Source: Bartonella henselae str. Houston-1
GTDB taxonomy: Bacteria > Pseudomonadota > Alphaproteobacteria > Rhizobiales > Rhizobiaceae
NCBI RefSeq assembly: GCF_000046705.1
Contig: NC_005956.1
Coordinates: 1,709,001 to 1,773,000, forward strand
Length of the DNA: 64,000 nt
Reading direction: 5' to 3'
Positions 19,088-29,570 of this stretch are shown here, piece by piece. Both the position numbers and the translations under genes were made by a program. Position 1 is the first letter of the stretch. Each line of letters opens with the position of its first letter. Under the pieces are notes generated by a model. The model saw only the letters and a program-made list of their open reading frames with translations, ran no database searches and was not told where the DNA came from.

Positions 19088-20281
19088 TCAAGCCTGCGTG
19101 AGGGCTAGAATACCAGGCAGCATCTTGCCTTCCATCCATTCCAAAAAGGCTCCACCCGCGGTTGAAAGATAAGTAAAATCATCAGCAACACCAGCATGAT
19201 TAAGTGCAAACACCGTATCTCCCCCTCCAGCAATTGAAACCAATTTCCCTGTCAAACTAAGTTCTGCTGCATGGCGTGCCACTGCAATCGTTCCTTGATC
19301 AAAAGGAGACATCTCAAAAACACCAAGAGGTCCATTCCACACAAGGGTAGCGGCTTTATCGATCACGGCATTGATATGCGCAATGGAGCGCGTACCAACA
19401 TCCAAAATCATCCCATCCTCAGGAATATCTCCAATATCATAGAGACGATGTGGCGCATCTTTTTCAAAGCGAAATCCAACGATTGCATCCACAGGGAGCA
19501 GAAGCGTACATTGGCACTCCCGTGCTTTTTCAATAACTTTTTTTACCGTTTCGATCAGCGCATGTTCACACAATGACTTTCCAACACACACACCTTGCGC
19601 TGCTAAAAAACTATTGGCCATGCCACCACCAATGACCAAATAATCGACCTTTTTAACCAAATGATTGAGCACAAAAAGCTTACTGGAAACCTTCGCCCCT
19701 CCAACAATTGCGATCACCGGACGCTCTGGCTTACCAAGCCCTTTTTCCAATGCTTGCAACTCACATTGTAAAGAACGCCCCGCATAGGAAGGCAAAAAAT
19801 GTGTTATCCCCTCTACCGAAGCATGGGCACGATGAGAGACTGAAAAAGCATCATTGACATAGAGATCTCCATTATGGGCTAGAGCCTCAGCAAAAGAGCC
19901 CGCATTCTTTTCTTCACCTGAATGAAAACGAACATTTTCAAGCAGTAAAATACCACCATTTTGCAATGCTTCAACCGCTGTCTGTACAGCTACACCAATA
20001 CAATCTGATGCAAAATTCACGGGTTGGTTGATTATTTTTTCCAGCACTTGCACAACAGGATGGAGTGAAAATTCTGGCTCCACTTGTCCTTTAGGGCGCC
20101 CACAATGGGAAAGAAGAATAAGCTTAGCACCACGCTTTTGCAATTCAAGGAGCGTTTCTTTATGTCGTTTAAGACGCGTATCATCACAAACTTTTCCTTG
20201 CGCCATTGGTACATTAAAATCCACCCGCACAAGAACACGTTTTCCTGTGACATCAACATCATCAAGTGTACGAAAACCCAT
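19088..20281 (-). CDS. pgk: phosphoglycerate kinase
   Basis: PGK transfers phosphate from 1,3-bisphosphoglycerate to ADP. The 397-residue protein has the N-terminal RVDFNVPM motif, the substrate region LLSHCGRPKG, GGAKVSSK at the domain hinge, and VWNGPLGVFE plus GGGDT in the nucleotide-binding domain. The ATG at 20281 gives MGFRTLDDVDVTGKRVLVRV and is preferred over an adjoining GTG. It lies 107 bp upstream of the aldolase gene, same strand. Its first codons and leader are partly duplicated upstream at 20418-20480. Confidence 0.97.
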   Translation of the reverse strand: MGFRTLDDVDVTGKRVLVRVDFNVPMAQGKVCDDTRLKRHKETLLELQKRGAKLILLSHCGRPKGQVEPEFSLHPVVQVLEKIINQPVNFASDCIGVAVQTAVEALQNGGILLLENVRFHSGEEKNAGSFAEALAHNGDLYVNDAFSVSHRAHASVEGITHFLPSYAGRSLQCELQALEKGLGKPERPVIAIVGGAKVSSKLFVLNHLVKKVDYLVIGGGMANSFLAAQGVCVGKSLCEHALIETVKKVIEKARECQCTLLLPVDAIVGFRFEKDAPHRLYDIGDIPEDGMILDVGTRSIAHINAVIDKAATLVWNGPLGVFEMSPFDQGTIAVARHAAELSLTGKLVSIAGGGDTVFALNHAGVADDFTYLSTAGGAFLEWMEGKMLPGILALTQA

Positions 20282-20417
20282 CACTGCTCCCTTTTCACTC
20301 TCTGTTGTTTCAAGTAACCTACCCGCTCACTTTTTTCTTACGCAATTTTCTCGTCGTCTTCCATCAAAAAAAGCCACCTTTATTTTCTCACCCTCCGCAC
20401 AACAAAAGATTTCTCAG

Positions 20418-20480
20418 TCGACATCAGCAACTATACGAAAACCCATCACTGCTCCCCCTTCACTTTACTATTGTTTCAAA
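20418..20480 (-). repeat. partial duplicate of pgk 5' end and leader
   Basis: The words tacgaaaacccatcactgct and a following ttcact...ttgtttcaa occur at the pgk start (20268-20315) and again about 165 bp upstream. The copy keeps the equivalent of the start codon and the first few codons before diverging. Unlike most duplicates in the window it concerns the 5' rather than the 3' end. The surrounding 20285-20754 holds no gene. Confidence 0.7.
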
Positions 20481-20754
20481 CAAAAATGCACCCACTTAAT
20501 TTTCTCCCCTTTTGAGCCTATTTTTGCTTTTACACAAAAAGATCCGCGCCTGAATTTTCTAAAACTTTGTCTCATTCAAAAGGGTATTTTTTGATTTCTT
20601 TCCTTTCATGCAGTTTTAAAAACCACGGAGATTGTACTCAAAAAGAGGAGTTCCTCAATGACTGAAGCAATATCTTTTCTGTACACCAAAAGAAGTCTTG
20701 ATTCGTTTTTTTAAAAAAGAATGCACTTTCATTTTATCATACACTTGACTTTTT

Positions 20755-20784
20755 TTTATAAAAAGAGGACCTGAAGGACCTCTC
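20755..20784 (-). terminator. probable terminator of gap
   Basis: On the minus strand, directly after the gap stop codon, AGAGGTCC-ttca-GGTCCTCT forms a stem with one mismatch, followed by TTTTTAT. Position and U-rich tail fit a rho-independent terminator. Confidence 0.55.
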
Positions 20785-20787
20785 ATT

Positions 20788-21795
20788 TTATATTGTTTTA
20801 GCAAAAGCCACAGCCGTATCACACATGCGGTTTGAGAAACCCCATTCATTATCATACCAAACCAGAACACGACAAAGTTGACCATCAATGACCTTGGTTT
20901 GATCATTATGAAAAATAGCAGAATGTGGATTATGGTTAAAATCACAACTCACGAGCTTTTCGTCAGTATAGTCTAAAATTCCCTTGAGTGACCCCTGTGC
21001 AGCAGTACGAATAGCAGTATTAATTTCTTCAATCGTTGTGGAACGCTTAGCAGTAAACGTCAAATCAACAACGGAAACATTCGGCGTTGGAACGCGAATC
21101 GACACCCCATCAAGCAATCCTTTTAATTCTGGCAAAACCAATCCCACAGCTTTCGCTGCCCCTGTTGAGGTAGGGATCATAGAAAGAGCCGCCGCACGTG
21201 CACGATAAAGGTCACGATGCATTGTATCCAACACAGGTTGATCGCCCGTATAAGAATGGATTGTTGTCATAAAGCCCTTTTCAATGCCAACAGTGTTGTG
21301 CAAAACTTGTGCAACAGGCGCCAAACAGTTGGTTGTGCAAGAAGCATTCGAAATAACATGGTGTTCTTTGCTCAAAAACTGATGATTTACTCCATAAACC
21401 ACAGTAAGATCTGCGCCTTCTGAGGGTGCAGAAACAAGAACACGCTTTGCCCCCGCATCCAAGTGGGCACTTGCTTTGTCACGAGCGGTAAAAATACCTG
21501 TACACTCCAAAGCAATATCAATATCCAAAGCCTTCCAAGGCAATTGTGCTGGATCACGCTCTGCAAACACTTTTATCAAACTAGAACCGATATCAATGGC
21601 ATCACCAACAACTTGAACAGTGCCAGGGAAACATCCATGAACAGAATCATAGCGCAACAAATGGGCATTGGTTTCCACCGATCCTAAATCATTAAGGGCC
21701 ACAACTTCAATATCTTGTCGTCCACTTTCGATAATGGCACGCAAAATATTGCGTCCGATACGCCCAAACCCATTAATTGCAACGCGAACACTCAT
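20788..21795 (-). CDS. gap: glyceraldehyde-3-phosphate dehydrogenase, type I
   Basis: GAPDH oxidises glyceraldehyde-3-phosphate with NAD+ and phosphate. The 335-residue protein has the Rossmann motif [10 protein letters not shown] at the N-terminus, catalytic Cys153 in SNASCTTNC, and the C-terminal [12 protein letters not shown]. The ATG start is clear. It lies between tkt (upstream) and pgk (downstream) on the minus strand, with spacers long enough for separate promoters. Confidence 0.97.
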   Translation of the reverse strand: MSVRVAINGFGRIGRNILRAIIESGRQDIEVVALNDLGSVETNAHLLRYDSVHGCFPGTVQVVGDAIDIGSSLIKVFAERDPAQLPWKALDIDIALECTGIFTARDKASAHLDAGAKRVLVSAPSEGADLTVVYGVNHQFLSKEHHVISNASCTTNCLAPVAQVLHNTVGIEKGFMTTIHSYTGDQPVLDTMHRDLYRARAAALSMIPTSTGAAKAVGLVLPELKGLLDGVSIRVPTPNVSVVDLTFTAKRSTTIEEINTAIRTAAQGSLKGILDYTDEKLVSCDFNHNPHSAIFHNDQTKVIDGQLCRVLVWYDNEWGFSNRMCDTAVAFAKTI

Positions 21796-22124
21796 TTCAT
21801 ATTTTCCTTATCAATTTTTCATAGCACAACACATGGGTATTGGTTTCAAGCATCTAAAAATCATTCACTTCTATAACCTTAAGATCCTGTCATCCACATT
21901 CCACGATAACAGACAAACTCTTGCAAGCAATAGGTCCAGATTTATCTATGTATTGCAAGAGGAGCAGTCATTTTTATTCACCTCATTGATCTTTTCATAG
22001 CACAACATCTGAGTATTCATTTCAATGATTTCCAAATCATAAAGAATCACTTATTAACTTTCTACGATGGCATAAAAACGATCGCACCCACGATGATCAA
22101 AATGGTTCATAGCACCATGAGCAT
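21796..22124. repeat. short degenerate repeats between tkt and gap
   Basis: The 330-bp spacer contains ttttcatagcacaacacatg near 21816, ttttcatagcacaacatctg near 21994, and a weaker tcatagcaccatgagc near 22098, each followed by tattg/tattc...tttca. A block atttcatattttccttat at the gap start resembles atttcacattttccttat at the tkt end. These look like successive old tandem duplications. No gene is present. Confidence 0.6.
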
Positions 22125-24131
22125 TTATTTCACATTTTCCTTATGGATGTCTTCAAGTTTTTTTTCAACGGCAGCGACCACATTTTCACAAGTGATGCCA
22201 AAGTGCGCATAAAGCGCATCGATGGTCCCACTGGCACCAAATCCTTGCATGCCAATAAACACCCCATTAGTGCCGATAAAATAGTCCCAACCTTGCCGGA
22301 GTGCAGCTTCAATGGCAATTTTAATCGGTGCATCACCAATGAGAGCCCTCTGATAGGAGGGAGATTGCTGTGTAAAGAGTTCAAAACAAGGTACAGAAAC
22401 CACACGCGTTGGGATTCCCTTTTCTTCTAAGACTGCATGTGCATGTACGGCAATCTGCAATTCTGAACCGGAAGCAAACAGGGTCACTTGCGCATCATCA
22501 CTGGCGGTGAGTAATTCATAAGCACCGAGCATACAAAGATTTTCTTCTTCATATTCCCGACGCAAAAGTGGTAAATTTTGTCTACTCAAAGCCAAAGTAG
22601 AAGGTGTCCCTCGCGTTTTCAAAGCCAATTGCCAACACTCGACAGTCTCCATAGCGTCAGCAGGACGGAAAACAAGATGATTAGGAAGTGTACGCAAAGA
22701 AGCCAAATGCTCCACCGGCTGATGAGTAGGTCCATCCTCACCAAGACCAATGGAATCATGGGTCATGACATAAATGACCCGCAACCCCATGAGAGAAGAC
22801 AAACGCATTGCGGGACGCATATAGTCGGAAAAACATAAAAAGGTTCCGCCATAAGGAATAAAACCTCCATAAAGGGCAAGACCATTCATCACGGCTCCCA
22901 TAGCATGTTCACGAACTCCATAATGCAAATAACGCCCTGAAAAATCCTCAGCAGAGATAGTTTTCATCTGACTGCTTTTGGTATTATTTGATCCGGTTAA
23001 GTCAGCAGAACCACCAATGGTTTCAAGAACGACTTCATTGATCACTTCAAGAGCCATTTCCGAAGCTTTACGGGTGGCAACACACGGACAATCCTCAACC
23101 AATTTCTTTTTATAAACATCGATAGCACCATCAAATCCGCCCACGAGATCGCCACGCATCAATCTTTCAAACTCTATCCGTTCTGAGAGTGGAAGAGCGG
23201 CAAATTTTTCTTTCCATTTTTGTCGTTTTTTAGCGGCATTAAGACCAGCCAAGCGCCAATTATCGAGGATATCGGCTGGAATAACGAAAGGCTCTGCCTC
23301 CCATCCCAAAGCGATACGGGTTTCAGCAATTTCGGATGCACCTAAAGGTGCCCCATGAATTTTATTGGTCCCAGCTTTATTGGGAGCTCCAAAACCAATG
23401 GTTGTTTTACAAGCGATCAAAGTTGGTTTATCGGAATTTCTTGCAGCCTCAATAGCCCGTGCGATTGCTGCTTGATCATGTCCATCAACTTTGTGTGTAT
23501 TCCAACCAGACGCTTTAAAACGGGCTATTTGGTCAGTACTATCAGCAAGGGAAATTTCTCCATCGATGGAAATGTTATTATCGTCCCACAATACGATAAG
23601 CTTATTGAGTTTTAAATGTCCAGCAAGGGAAAGAGCTTCTTGTGAAATCCCTTCCATGAGGCACCCATCCCCAACCAGCGCGTAAGTATAATGGTTGATG
23701 AGATCACCAAAGCGTGCATTGAGCAGGCGCTCCCCCAGAGCCATTCCCACAGCATTAGCTATCCCCTGTCCGAGTGGTCCAGTGGTTGTTTCGATTCCAG
23801 CAGCATGCCCATATTCTGGATGCCCGGCAACCTTAGAGCCTATTTGGCGGAAGTTTTTGAGATCTTCAAGGGAAATATCTTCATAACCAGAAAGATACAA
23901 GAGGGCATAAAGCAACATAGAGCCATGACCAGCGGACAACACAAAACGATCACGGTTAGGCCAATGAGGATTTTTGGGATCATGGGCAAGGAATTTTGTA
24001 TAAAGGACGGTGGCAATATCGGCTGCCCCCATTGGTAACCCGGGATGACCAGAATTTGCTTTTTCAATCGCATCAATCGCAAGAAAACGGATAGCATTGG
24101 CCATCTGTTTCTTTGTTTCGGTATTTGTCAT
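22125..24131 (-). CDS. tkt: transketolase
   Basis: Transketolase moves two-carbon units between sugar phosphates in the pentose phosphate pathway, using thiamine diphosphate. The 668-residue protein has the N-terminal segment [18 protein letters not shown], the ThDP/metal motif GDGCLMEG followed by DDNNISIDG, the Pyr domain with [19 protein letters not shown], and [16 protein letters not shown]. It is complete, starts with ATG and heads the minus-strand tkt-gap-pgk-fba series. Confidence 0.97.
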   Translation of the reverse strand: MTNTETKKQMANAIRFLAIDAIEKANSGHPGLPMGAADIATVLYTKFLAHDPKNPHWPNRDRFVLSAGHGSMLLYALLYLSGYEDISLEDLKNFRQIGSKVAGHPEYGHAAGIETTTGPLGQGIANAVGMALGERLLNARFGDLINHYTYALVGDGCLMEGISQEALSLAGHLKLNKLIVLWDDNNISIDGEISLADSTDQIARFKASGWNTHKVDGHDQAAIARAIEAARNSDKPTLIACKTTIGFGAPNKAGTNKIHGAPLGASEIAETRIALGWEAEPFVIPADILDNWRLAGLNAAKKRQKWKEKFAALPLSERIEFERLMRGDLVGGFDGAIDVYKKKLVEDCPCVATRKASEMALEVINEVVLETIGGSADLTGSNNTKSSQMKTISAEDFSGRYLHYGVREHAMGAVMNGLALYGGFIPYGGTFLCFSDYMRPAMRLSSLMGLRVIYVMTHDSIGLGEDGPTHQPVEHLASLRTLPNHLVFRPADAMETVECWQLALKTRGTPSTLALSRQNLPLLRREYEEENLCMLGAYELLTASDDAQVTLFASGSELQIAVHAHAVLEEKGIPTRVVSVPCFELFTQQSPSYQRALIGDAPIKIAIEAALRQGWDYFIGTNGVFIGMQGFGASGTIDALYAHFGITCENVVAAVEKKLEDIHKENVK

Positions 24132-24465
24132 AAATGATAAACCACTTTGTTAAACGCGTTGTTTTGTTGTTCTTTCATATTCTCTTAAATTATTTGAGAA
24201 ATATTTTTCAGTTTATTTTAATCGTCAGCGTGAGAACTTTTGCGGTTACTTCAATAACATTCCCCTCACGCATCCTTTATGCACATATCATTTATGCCAA
24301 TACTCTCAAAAAATCCAGCTTTTAATTAACAGCTATCTCGCGCTTTGCTTGCTAAAAAGCCTTACATACTTAAAAATAGATTTTTCACAAGAAAAGAAAA
24401 TGAGTGATTCGTTTTTGCATAAAGAATTAATTAATGGATACACTCACTTGGAGGATGTAAATATC

Positions 24466-24741
24466 ATGAACCAAGAAACTACGGTTCTATCACAAACTTT
24501 AGAGCAACTGGAAAAAGCACTCAGAACCTTAGAAATCGCCATTATCAACCGCAATGCGGTTATTGATAAAAACAACGAATGGGAAGAAGAAATTCAACGA
24601 ATGAACGCGGATCGTAGCCGTCTTGCCCAAGCGCTTGATAAGGCTGAAGCGCAAGTTGAGCGGCTAGAAGCGGTAAACAAAGAAGTTTCCAAACGTTTAA
24701 TTAAGGCGATGGAAACGATTCGTGTCGTAATTGATAGATAA
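24466..24741 (+). CDS. DUF4164 family coiled-coil protein
   Basis: A 91-residue, highly charged and almost entirely helical protein (LEQLEKALRTLEIAI, then DRSRLAQALDKAEAQVERLE). It matches the DUF4164 family that sits immediately upstream of zapA in rhizobia. The ATG at 24466 has GAGG 11 nt upstream; a longer frame from 24349 adds 39 weakly supported residues. It lies 12 bp before zapA and so is probably co-transcribed; a role in cell division or septal organisation is suggested only by context. Confidence 0.8.
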   Translation: MNQETTVLSQTLEQLEKALRTLEIAIINRNAVIDKNNEWEEEIQRMNADRSRLAQALDKAEAQVERLEAVNKEVSKRLIKAMETIRVVIDR

Positions 24742-24753
24742 AGGTTTGAAGAC

Positions 24754-25131
24754 ATGGAAACGGTTTCCGTCACCATTGATGGCAAAGTTTATCGTATGGC
24801 TTGCGATAAAGGGCAAGAACGCCATCTCATTGAGCTTGCGGCTCGATTGGATCAATATATCACACATCTAAAGAAAAATTTTGGTGAAATGGGTGATCAT
24901 CGTTTATCGGTTATGGCTGGAATTATGATTCTTGATGAAATGGAAGAAATAAAACGAGAAAATAAAAAACTACAAGAAGACTACGAAGCTCTTTTACGGC
25001 TCCATAATGAAAAAAACCACACCATGGGCAGAATTATGCGTGATACAACAAAACGCATTGAAAAGCTTACCAGTCAATTACTCAAAGATGAGCAAAATAG
25101 TCTTATTTCTCAAGAACAGGAAGATCTCTAA
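24754..25131 (+). CDS. zapA: cell division protein ZapA
   Basis: ZapA cross-links FtsZ protofilaments at the division ring. The 125-residue protein begins METVSVTIDGKVYRMACDKG, continues with the conserved HLIELAARLDQYI segment, and has a long C-terminal coiled coil (MILDEMEEIKRENKKLQED). It is the second gene of the pair with the DUF4164 gene and divergent from tkt, the normal rhizobial arrangement. In many alphaproteobacteria 6S RNA lies just downstream; I could not identify it here. Confidence 0.92.
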   Translation: METVSVTIDGKVYRMACDKGQERHLIELAARLDQYITHLKKNFGEMGDHRLSVMAGIMILDEMEEIKRENKKLQEDYEALLRLHNEKNHTMGRIMRDTTKRIEKLTSQLLKDEQNSLISQEQEDL

Positions 25132-25764
25132 ACGCATTCGTATTTAACAAACCAGCGCTATACCCCCAAAAGATCGGTATAAACACGCATGATTGTCCAC
25201 GCATCATTGCAAGAGAATCATCTCAATCGTAATAACCACAGAGACACAGCATGTGTTCTGAAAGAAAAGAAGAAAAAAAAGCGCATGCGCCCTGCATAAA
25301 CTATCGTAATCCCGTACAAAATTTCTTCTCGTCAAAGAGTTTAAAATAAAAGCCAGTGGGCCTTGCTATCTTTATACTTTGAAGATACAAACTAGTATCG
25401 AGAAATGCGCACTAGTATCATCATTTATCATGATATTGACGAGCACTCCATATTGCGATGGCTCTTACCTTTGGCCACTTTATAGGCTTTCTATTTACTT
25501 CTTTTTCCAACGGTTTTTCTTCACACGTTAATTCCTCTTAAATAAACAGACAAGTGCATATTTTTTAGCAAATTTTTTGTTTGTGCAATGCAAGAATTTT
25601 AAGAAAAACTTCTTAGGTTCAGAGCACTCCTTCAAATTGCAAAATGATTAATTATCATTATAAATCAATATATTGACTGTATAATAGATAAAGCTATCTC
25701 TAAAATATCTCAAAAGACAATTTAGCATAAATCAAAGAACAATATACCATAAACATCACGTTTA
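25132..25764. other. intergenic region with a dispersed-repeat fragment
   Basis: No gene is recognised in this 630 bp. The part near 25615-25690 resembles the right end of the dispersed repeat family (tccttcaaattgcaaaatga, then ttaattatcattataaatca), same orientation as copies 1 and 2. The first ~300 bp could hold 6S RNA by synteny but no convincing structure was seen. Confidence 0.45.
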
Positions 25765-25935
25765 AAGACTCTGATCCATCATAAGCACAACTTCTTCAAG
25801 CATAAAGACTAGAAACAGCTTCAGCAGAAAACATGACAGCATTTTGATCCCCACATAAGCCCCCAGACAAAAACCAAACGCCGCACTATTTTCACGATAA
25901 GCGAGAAGTCAATAATAAGTCTGTTCGGGCGCTAT
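25765..25935 (-). pseudogene. second, highly decayed copy of a pyk segment
   Basis: Blocks gatccatcataagcacaact and cagacaaaaaccaaacgc correspond in order to pyk positions near 27049 and 26797, with the intervening sequence deleted. It lies about 648 bp left of the matching block of the first pyk ghost, so it looks like an older tandem unit. Substitution density is far higher than in the first ghost. Confidence 0.65.
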
Positions 25936-25965
25936 TCAAAAGGATAACACATACAAACACTCAAA

Positions 25966-26560
25966 AACCTTTGTTCCATCTTGAGAAACAGAAGCGATAC
26001 GCAAGAGATTGGTAGCACCAGGTGTACCAAGAGGAACACCAGCTGTCACAAGGAAGTGATCTCCCCCTTGGCAAAAGCCTTCTTGAAAAGCAATCGCAGC
26101 CGCACGATCAACCATATCCTCCAAATCCCGCGCGTCTTCAGTGACCACACAATGAAGCCCCCAGACTAAAGCCAAACGTCTTGCTGTTTTTACAATAGGC
26201 GATAAGGCAATAATGGGCCTGTTTGGACGCTCCCGTGATGTGCGCACACCCGTTGTGCCTGAAGCAGTATAAGCAACGATAGCTGTCAATTACAGTGTTT
26301 CGGCGATCTGACGCGCAGCGAGAGAAATCGCATCGGTCCCCGTTGATTCTGGAGCAGGATGCTGTGCGCCAACCTGAACCGCATAAGTCTGATCTTGTTT
26401 GATTTGTTAGGCGATTCGATCCACCATCATAGCACGACTTCTTCAAGATAAAGATCAGCAGACAACATGACAGCACCACCCACTACATAAACCGCTGCAG
26501 AAACATCACACATCTCTGCTCATAGAAAAACAGATGACAAATGGAATATATTCTTCAAAA
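25966..26560 (-). pseudogene. partial copy of the pyruvate kinase 3' region
   Basis: From 25972 to about 26405 the sequence is nearly identical to pyk 26603-27036 at an offset of 631 bp, including the motif encoding ASGTTGVRTSRERPN. A TAA-type stop replaces a codon at the LQL position, and beyond 26410 the copy diverges sharply with deletions relative to pyk 27040-27180. It cannot make a functional kinase because the whole catalytic barrel is missing. Confidence 0.9.
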
Positions 26561-26590
26561 TATAAAGAAAACTATGCCCCAATGTTCCCG

Positions 26591-28027
26591 TTAAACACCC
26601 TTTGTTCCATCTTGAGAAACAGAAGCGATACGCAAGAGATTGGTAGCACCAGGTGTACCAAGAGGAACACCAGCTGTCACAAGGAAGCGATCTCCCCCTT
26701 GGCAAAAGCCTTCTTGAAAAGCAATCGCAGCCGCACGATCAACCATATCCTCCAAATCCCGCGCGTCTTCAGTGACCACACAATGAAGTCCCCAGACCAA
26801 AGCCAAACGTCTTGCTGTTTTTACAATAGGCGATAAGGCAATAATGGGCCTGTTTGGACGCTCCCGTGATGTGCGCACACCCGTTGTGCCTGAAGCAGTA
26901 TAAGCAACGATAGCTGTCAATTGCAGTGTTTCGGCGATCTGACGCGCAGCGAGAGAAATCGCATCGGTCCCCGTTGATTCTGGAGCAGGATGCTGTGCGC
27001 CAACTTGAGCCGCATAAGTCTGATCTTGTTCAATTTGTTGTGCGATTCGATCCATCATCAGCACAGCTTCTTCAGGATAACGACCAGAGGCAGATTCCGC
27101 AGACAACATGACAGCGTCAGTTCCCGTATAAACTGCTGTCGCAACATCAGAAACTTCTGCCCTTGTAGGAACAGATGACGTAATCATTGACTCGAGCATT
27201 TGCGTGGCCACCACGACGGGCTTTCCAGCTAAACGACAAGCTTTTATAAGTTCCATCTGAATGGCAGGAACCCTCTCCAAGGGCATTTCTACCCCCAGAT
27301 CTCCGCGTGCAATCATAATACCATCGGCAACATCAATAATCTCTTCTATATGCTCCAAAGCTTGAGGTTTTTCGATCTTAGCCATCAAAGACACTTTGCT
27401 TTTGGTCAACGCACGCACTGCTATAATATCTTCCGGACGCTGGATAAAAGACAGAGCAACCCAATCAACAGGCTGCTCCAAAACTGCCTGAAGATCGGCT
27501 TTATCCTTGAGAGTCATTGGCCCAAAAGGCAAAACTGTATCGGGAAGACTTACCCCTTTTCGATCAGAAATACGGTTCCCAGCAACCACAAGGCACTGCA
27601 CAGAATGACCATCACACACCTGTGCAAGCAGTTCCAACTTTCCATCATCAATTAACAACCGATCACCGGGTTTAATAGCTGCCAGCACCTCCCCGTGCGG
27701 AAAAAAAACACGCTGCGCATCACCAAGAATATCACGATCATCCAAGGTAAAACTTTGCCCAATACGCAAATCTTCTTGCCCTTTATCAAAACAGCCGACG
27801 CGTAATTTTGGTCCCTGGAGATCTACTAAAATACCGATTGGCCGGCGAACAGTTTTTTCAACCTTCCGTATGCGCTGAACCAAATCAACCATTGTTTCAC
27901 GGTCAGTATGGCTCATATTCAAACGAAAAACATCTGCTCCCGCCATAAAAAGCTTCTCAATCATGGAAATAGAAAACGAAGAAGGGCCAAGAGTGGCTAT
28001 AATTTTTACTTTACGTGCACGCTTCAC
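26591..28027 (-). CDS. pyk: pyruvate kinase
   Basis: Pyruvate kinase makes pyruvate and ATP from phosphoenolpyruvate and ADP. The 478-residue protein has KIIATLGPSS at the start, the RLNMSH motif, the barrel signature SLMAKIEKPQALEHIEEI, GDLGVEMPLE, and a C-terminal effector domain with ASGTTGVRTSRERPNRPI. It starts with GTG, overlapping the TGA of the upstream DUF1036 gene as GTGA, so the two are probably translationally coupled. Two decayed partial copies of its 3' region follow downstream. Confidence 0.96.
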   Translation of the reverse strand: MKRARKVKIIATLGPSSFSISMIEKLFMAGADVFRLNMSHTDRETMVDLVQRIRKVEKTVRRPIGILVDLQGPKLRVGCFDKGQEDLRIGQSFTLDDRDILGDAQRVFFPHGEVLAAIKPGDRLLIDDGKLELLAQVCDGHSVQCLVVAGNRISDRKGVSLPDTVLPFGPMTLKDKADLQAVLEQPVDWVALSFIQRPEDIIAVRALTKSKVSLMAKIEKPQALEHIEEIIDVADGIMIARGDLGVEMPLERVPAIQMELIKACRLAGKPVVVATQMLESMITSSVPTRAEVSDVATAVYTGTDAVMLSAESASGRYPEEAVLMMDRIAQQIEQDQTYAAQVGAQHPAPESTGTDAISLAARQIAETLQLTAIVAYTASGTTGVRTSRERPNRPIIALSPIVKTARRLALVWGLHCVVTEDARDLEDMVDRAAAIAFQEGFCQGGDRFLVTAGVPLGTPGATNLLRIASVSQDGTKGV

Positions 28028-28584
28028 GGTGGAGAATCTCCTGAAAGAGAGGGGGACTGTACAACGGAATTATTGAACAAAGACTCATCGGTCAACTGTA
28101 CCATCCAACTGGTTTGATTACCCGTATCAATTTCTTTAAATTCAGCCTTTTGATAACCACGAGGGAAACAATCATGAACCCCTTGAATAGTAAATTGGCT
28201 ATCTTGCACACACATAGTCACCGAACCTGGCCAGCTGTTTTTTTTCTCTGCTCCCTCTGCATAAAAATAATAGAAGCGCGAAGAAAGAGGACCCTCGATC
28301 AAGGTTTTACACTCTGTCACGGGGACCACCCACCATCCCTCACTTACCCAACCTGAAAATGTACGATACCCAAGGGCGACACCAACGGGCTGTTGAGTCG
28401 TATTACAAACCCGGAAATCAGCTTTTGCAAAACCAGCAAACGGCAACAAGAGCAAAACGCTCAAGAGAAAAATCTCTCGTACTCTCTGAAACACCCCTGT
28501 CTGTTTTTCGGCAACCACAAAACCACCTTTATGATGTAACCCTCTAAAACAAAACATACATCCCTTTATCTTCTCTGTTTTCAA
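28024..28584 (-). CDS. secreted DUF1036 family protein
   Basis: The 186-residue frame has an N-terminal hydrophobic segment (FLLSVLLLLPFAGFAKA) that acts as signal peptide and a DUF1036 domain. Domain hallmarks are FRVCNTTQQPVGVALGYRT, GWVSEGWWVVPVTECKTLI and FYYFYAEG. Function of the family is unknown. The start is uncertain; an ATG at 28557 would give a shorter lead-in. It overlaps pyk by 4 nt, a pairing seen in other rhizobia. Confidence 0.85.
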   Translation of the reverse strand: MKTEKIKGCMFCFRGLHHKGGFVVAEKQTGVFQRVREIFLLSVLLLLPFAGFAKADFRVCNTTQQPVGVALGYRTFSGWVSEGWWVVPVTECKTLIEGPLSSRFYYFYAEGAEKKNSWPGSVTMCVQDSQFTIQGVHDCFPRGYQKAEFKEIDTGNQTSWMVQLTDESLFNNSVVQSPSLSGDSPP

Positions 28585-28797
28585 GAACTTTCCAAATGTA
28601 TATAGACATATTTTTACTCTTTTCTGCTTCTTAATGCCCTTTTGTCAATGCAAAGAGCTTAAACTTTTACAAAATATTTAAAGTCAATTTGTAAAAAAAA
28701 ACTGTACAGCTTGATGAGCTTCTTGTTCTTCAGGCTTCCTTACACAACTTTATTGTCGAAAAAACAGTTTTAAATATACACTCCGGAGAAAACACAA

Positions 28798-29055
28798 ATG
28801 AATACAGTAACCGATGAAACACATGCTATATCCGTAAACCAATTACGCGCTTTTATCGAACGCATTGAACGGTTAGAAGAAGAGAAAAAAACCATTTCTG
28901 ATGATATTAAAGAGGTTTATGCCGAACTGAAAGGCTCTGGTTTTGATAGTAAAGCTGTGCGAAGTATTATACGGTTGCGTAAAAAAGAAGAACATGAACG
29001 CATGGAAGAAGAAGCCATCATCCAGCTTTATAAAGATGCGCTTGGTATGAGTTAA
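28798..29055 (+). CDS. gapR: DUF2312 family protein, GapR-like nucleoid-associated protein
   Basis: An 85-residue protein with a coiled-coil core ([20 protein letters not shown]) and the conserved tail [17 protein letters not shown]. In Caulobacter the DUF2312 protein GapR binds overtwisted DNA ahead of replication and transcription machinery and stimulates topoisomerases. The match across the full length is strong. The ATG follows CGGAGAA. It is divergent from the DUF1036-pyk unit, the usual rhizobial context. Confidence 0.9.
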   Translation: MNTVTDETHAISVNQLRAFIERIERLEEEKKTISDDIKEVYAELKGSGFDSKAVRSIIRLRKKEEHERMEEEAIIQLYKDALGMS

Positions 29056-29214
29056 CACCATTAATGACATTGGACCTTTTCTTATAAAATGAAGAGAGGA
29101 TGGAAAATGCAAAAAACGAAGAATGCACATCAATTTATGCCAGAAATGAACAACGCGTGTCACTTGTGACGAAACAATCAGCAACATGGGGCACATTTGG
29201 GAAAGAAATGCCTT

Positions 29215-29570
29215 GAGAGAGTAAAGATTTGATTTATAATGATAATTCATTATTTTACTACGTGAATGAGAACCCAGAATCTTATAAGATTCTCTCATCT
29301 CAAATCCTCTTAGAGTGAATTAATCAAAATCATTCCCTACCACCATATCACAAGCAGGGTTAGCGTATGGGTAAAAACTCTTCAAGAAAGAGGTAAAATG
29401 CCTCTTACGAACTGCCTCCATGCAAGGCTGGCGTAACATTTTAAACTGGCAAAGAATAGTGCCGGCTTGCACCTTCATAAGTGTAACCGGCTTGCACCTT
29501 CATAAGTGTATAGAGAGTGAAGCACAATGGTTTTACCGTTATAGCATTCACGGACTCTTCACATCTTCAC
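29215..29570 (-). repeat. dispersed repeat family, copy 3 (reverse orientation)
   Basis: The reverse complement of this region contains all blocks of copies 1 and 2: tacacttatgaaggtgcaag, ttctttgccag, cgtaagaggcattttacctc, ggatttgagatgagagaatc and aatgaattatcattataaat. Inside it, a 25-bp unit (ccggcttgcaccttcataag plus tgtaa) is directly repeated at 29462-29510. Its left part abuts the gapR downstream region and its right part merges with the integrase remnant. Confidence 0.7.

Noticed and set aside
25132..25500. 6S RNA expected downstream of zapA
   Set aside because: Synteny suggests it, but I could not see the long interrupted hairpin with a central bubble, so it is not annotated. A covariance-model search with the 6S family would decide.
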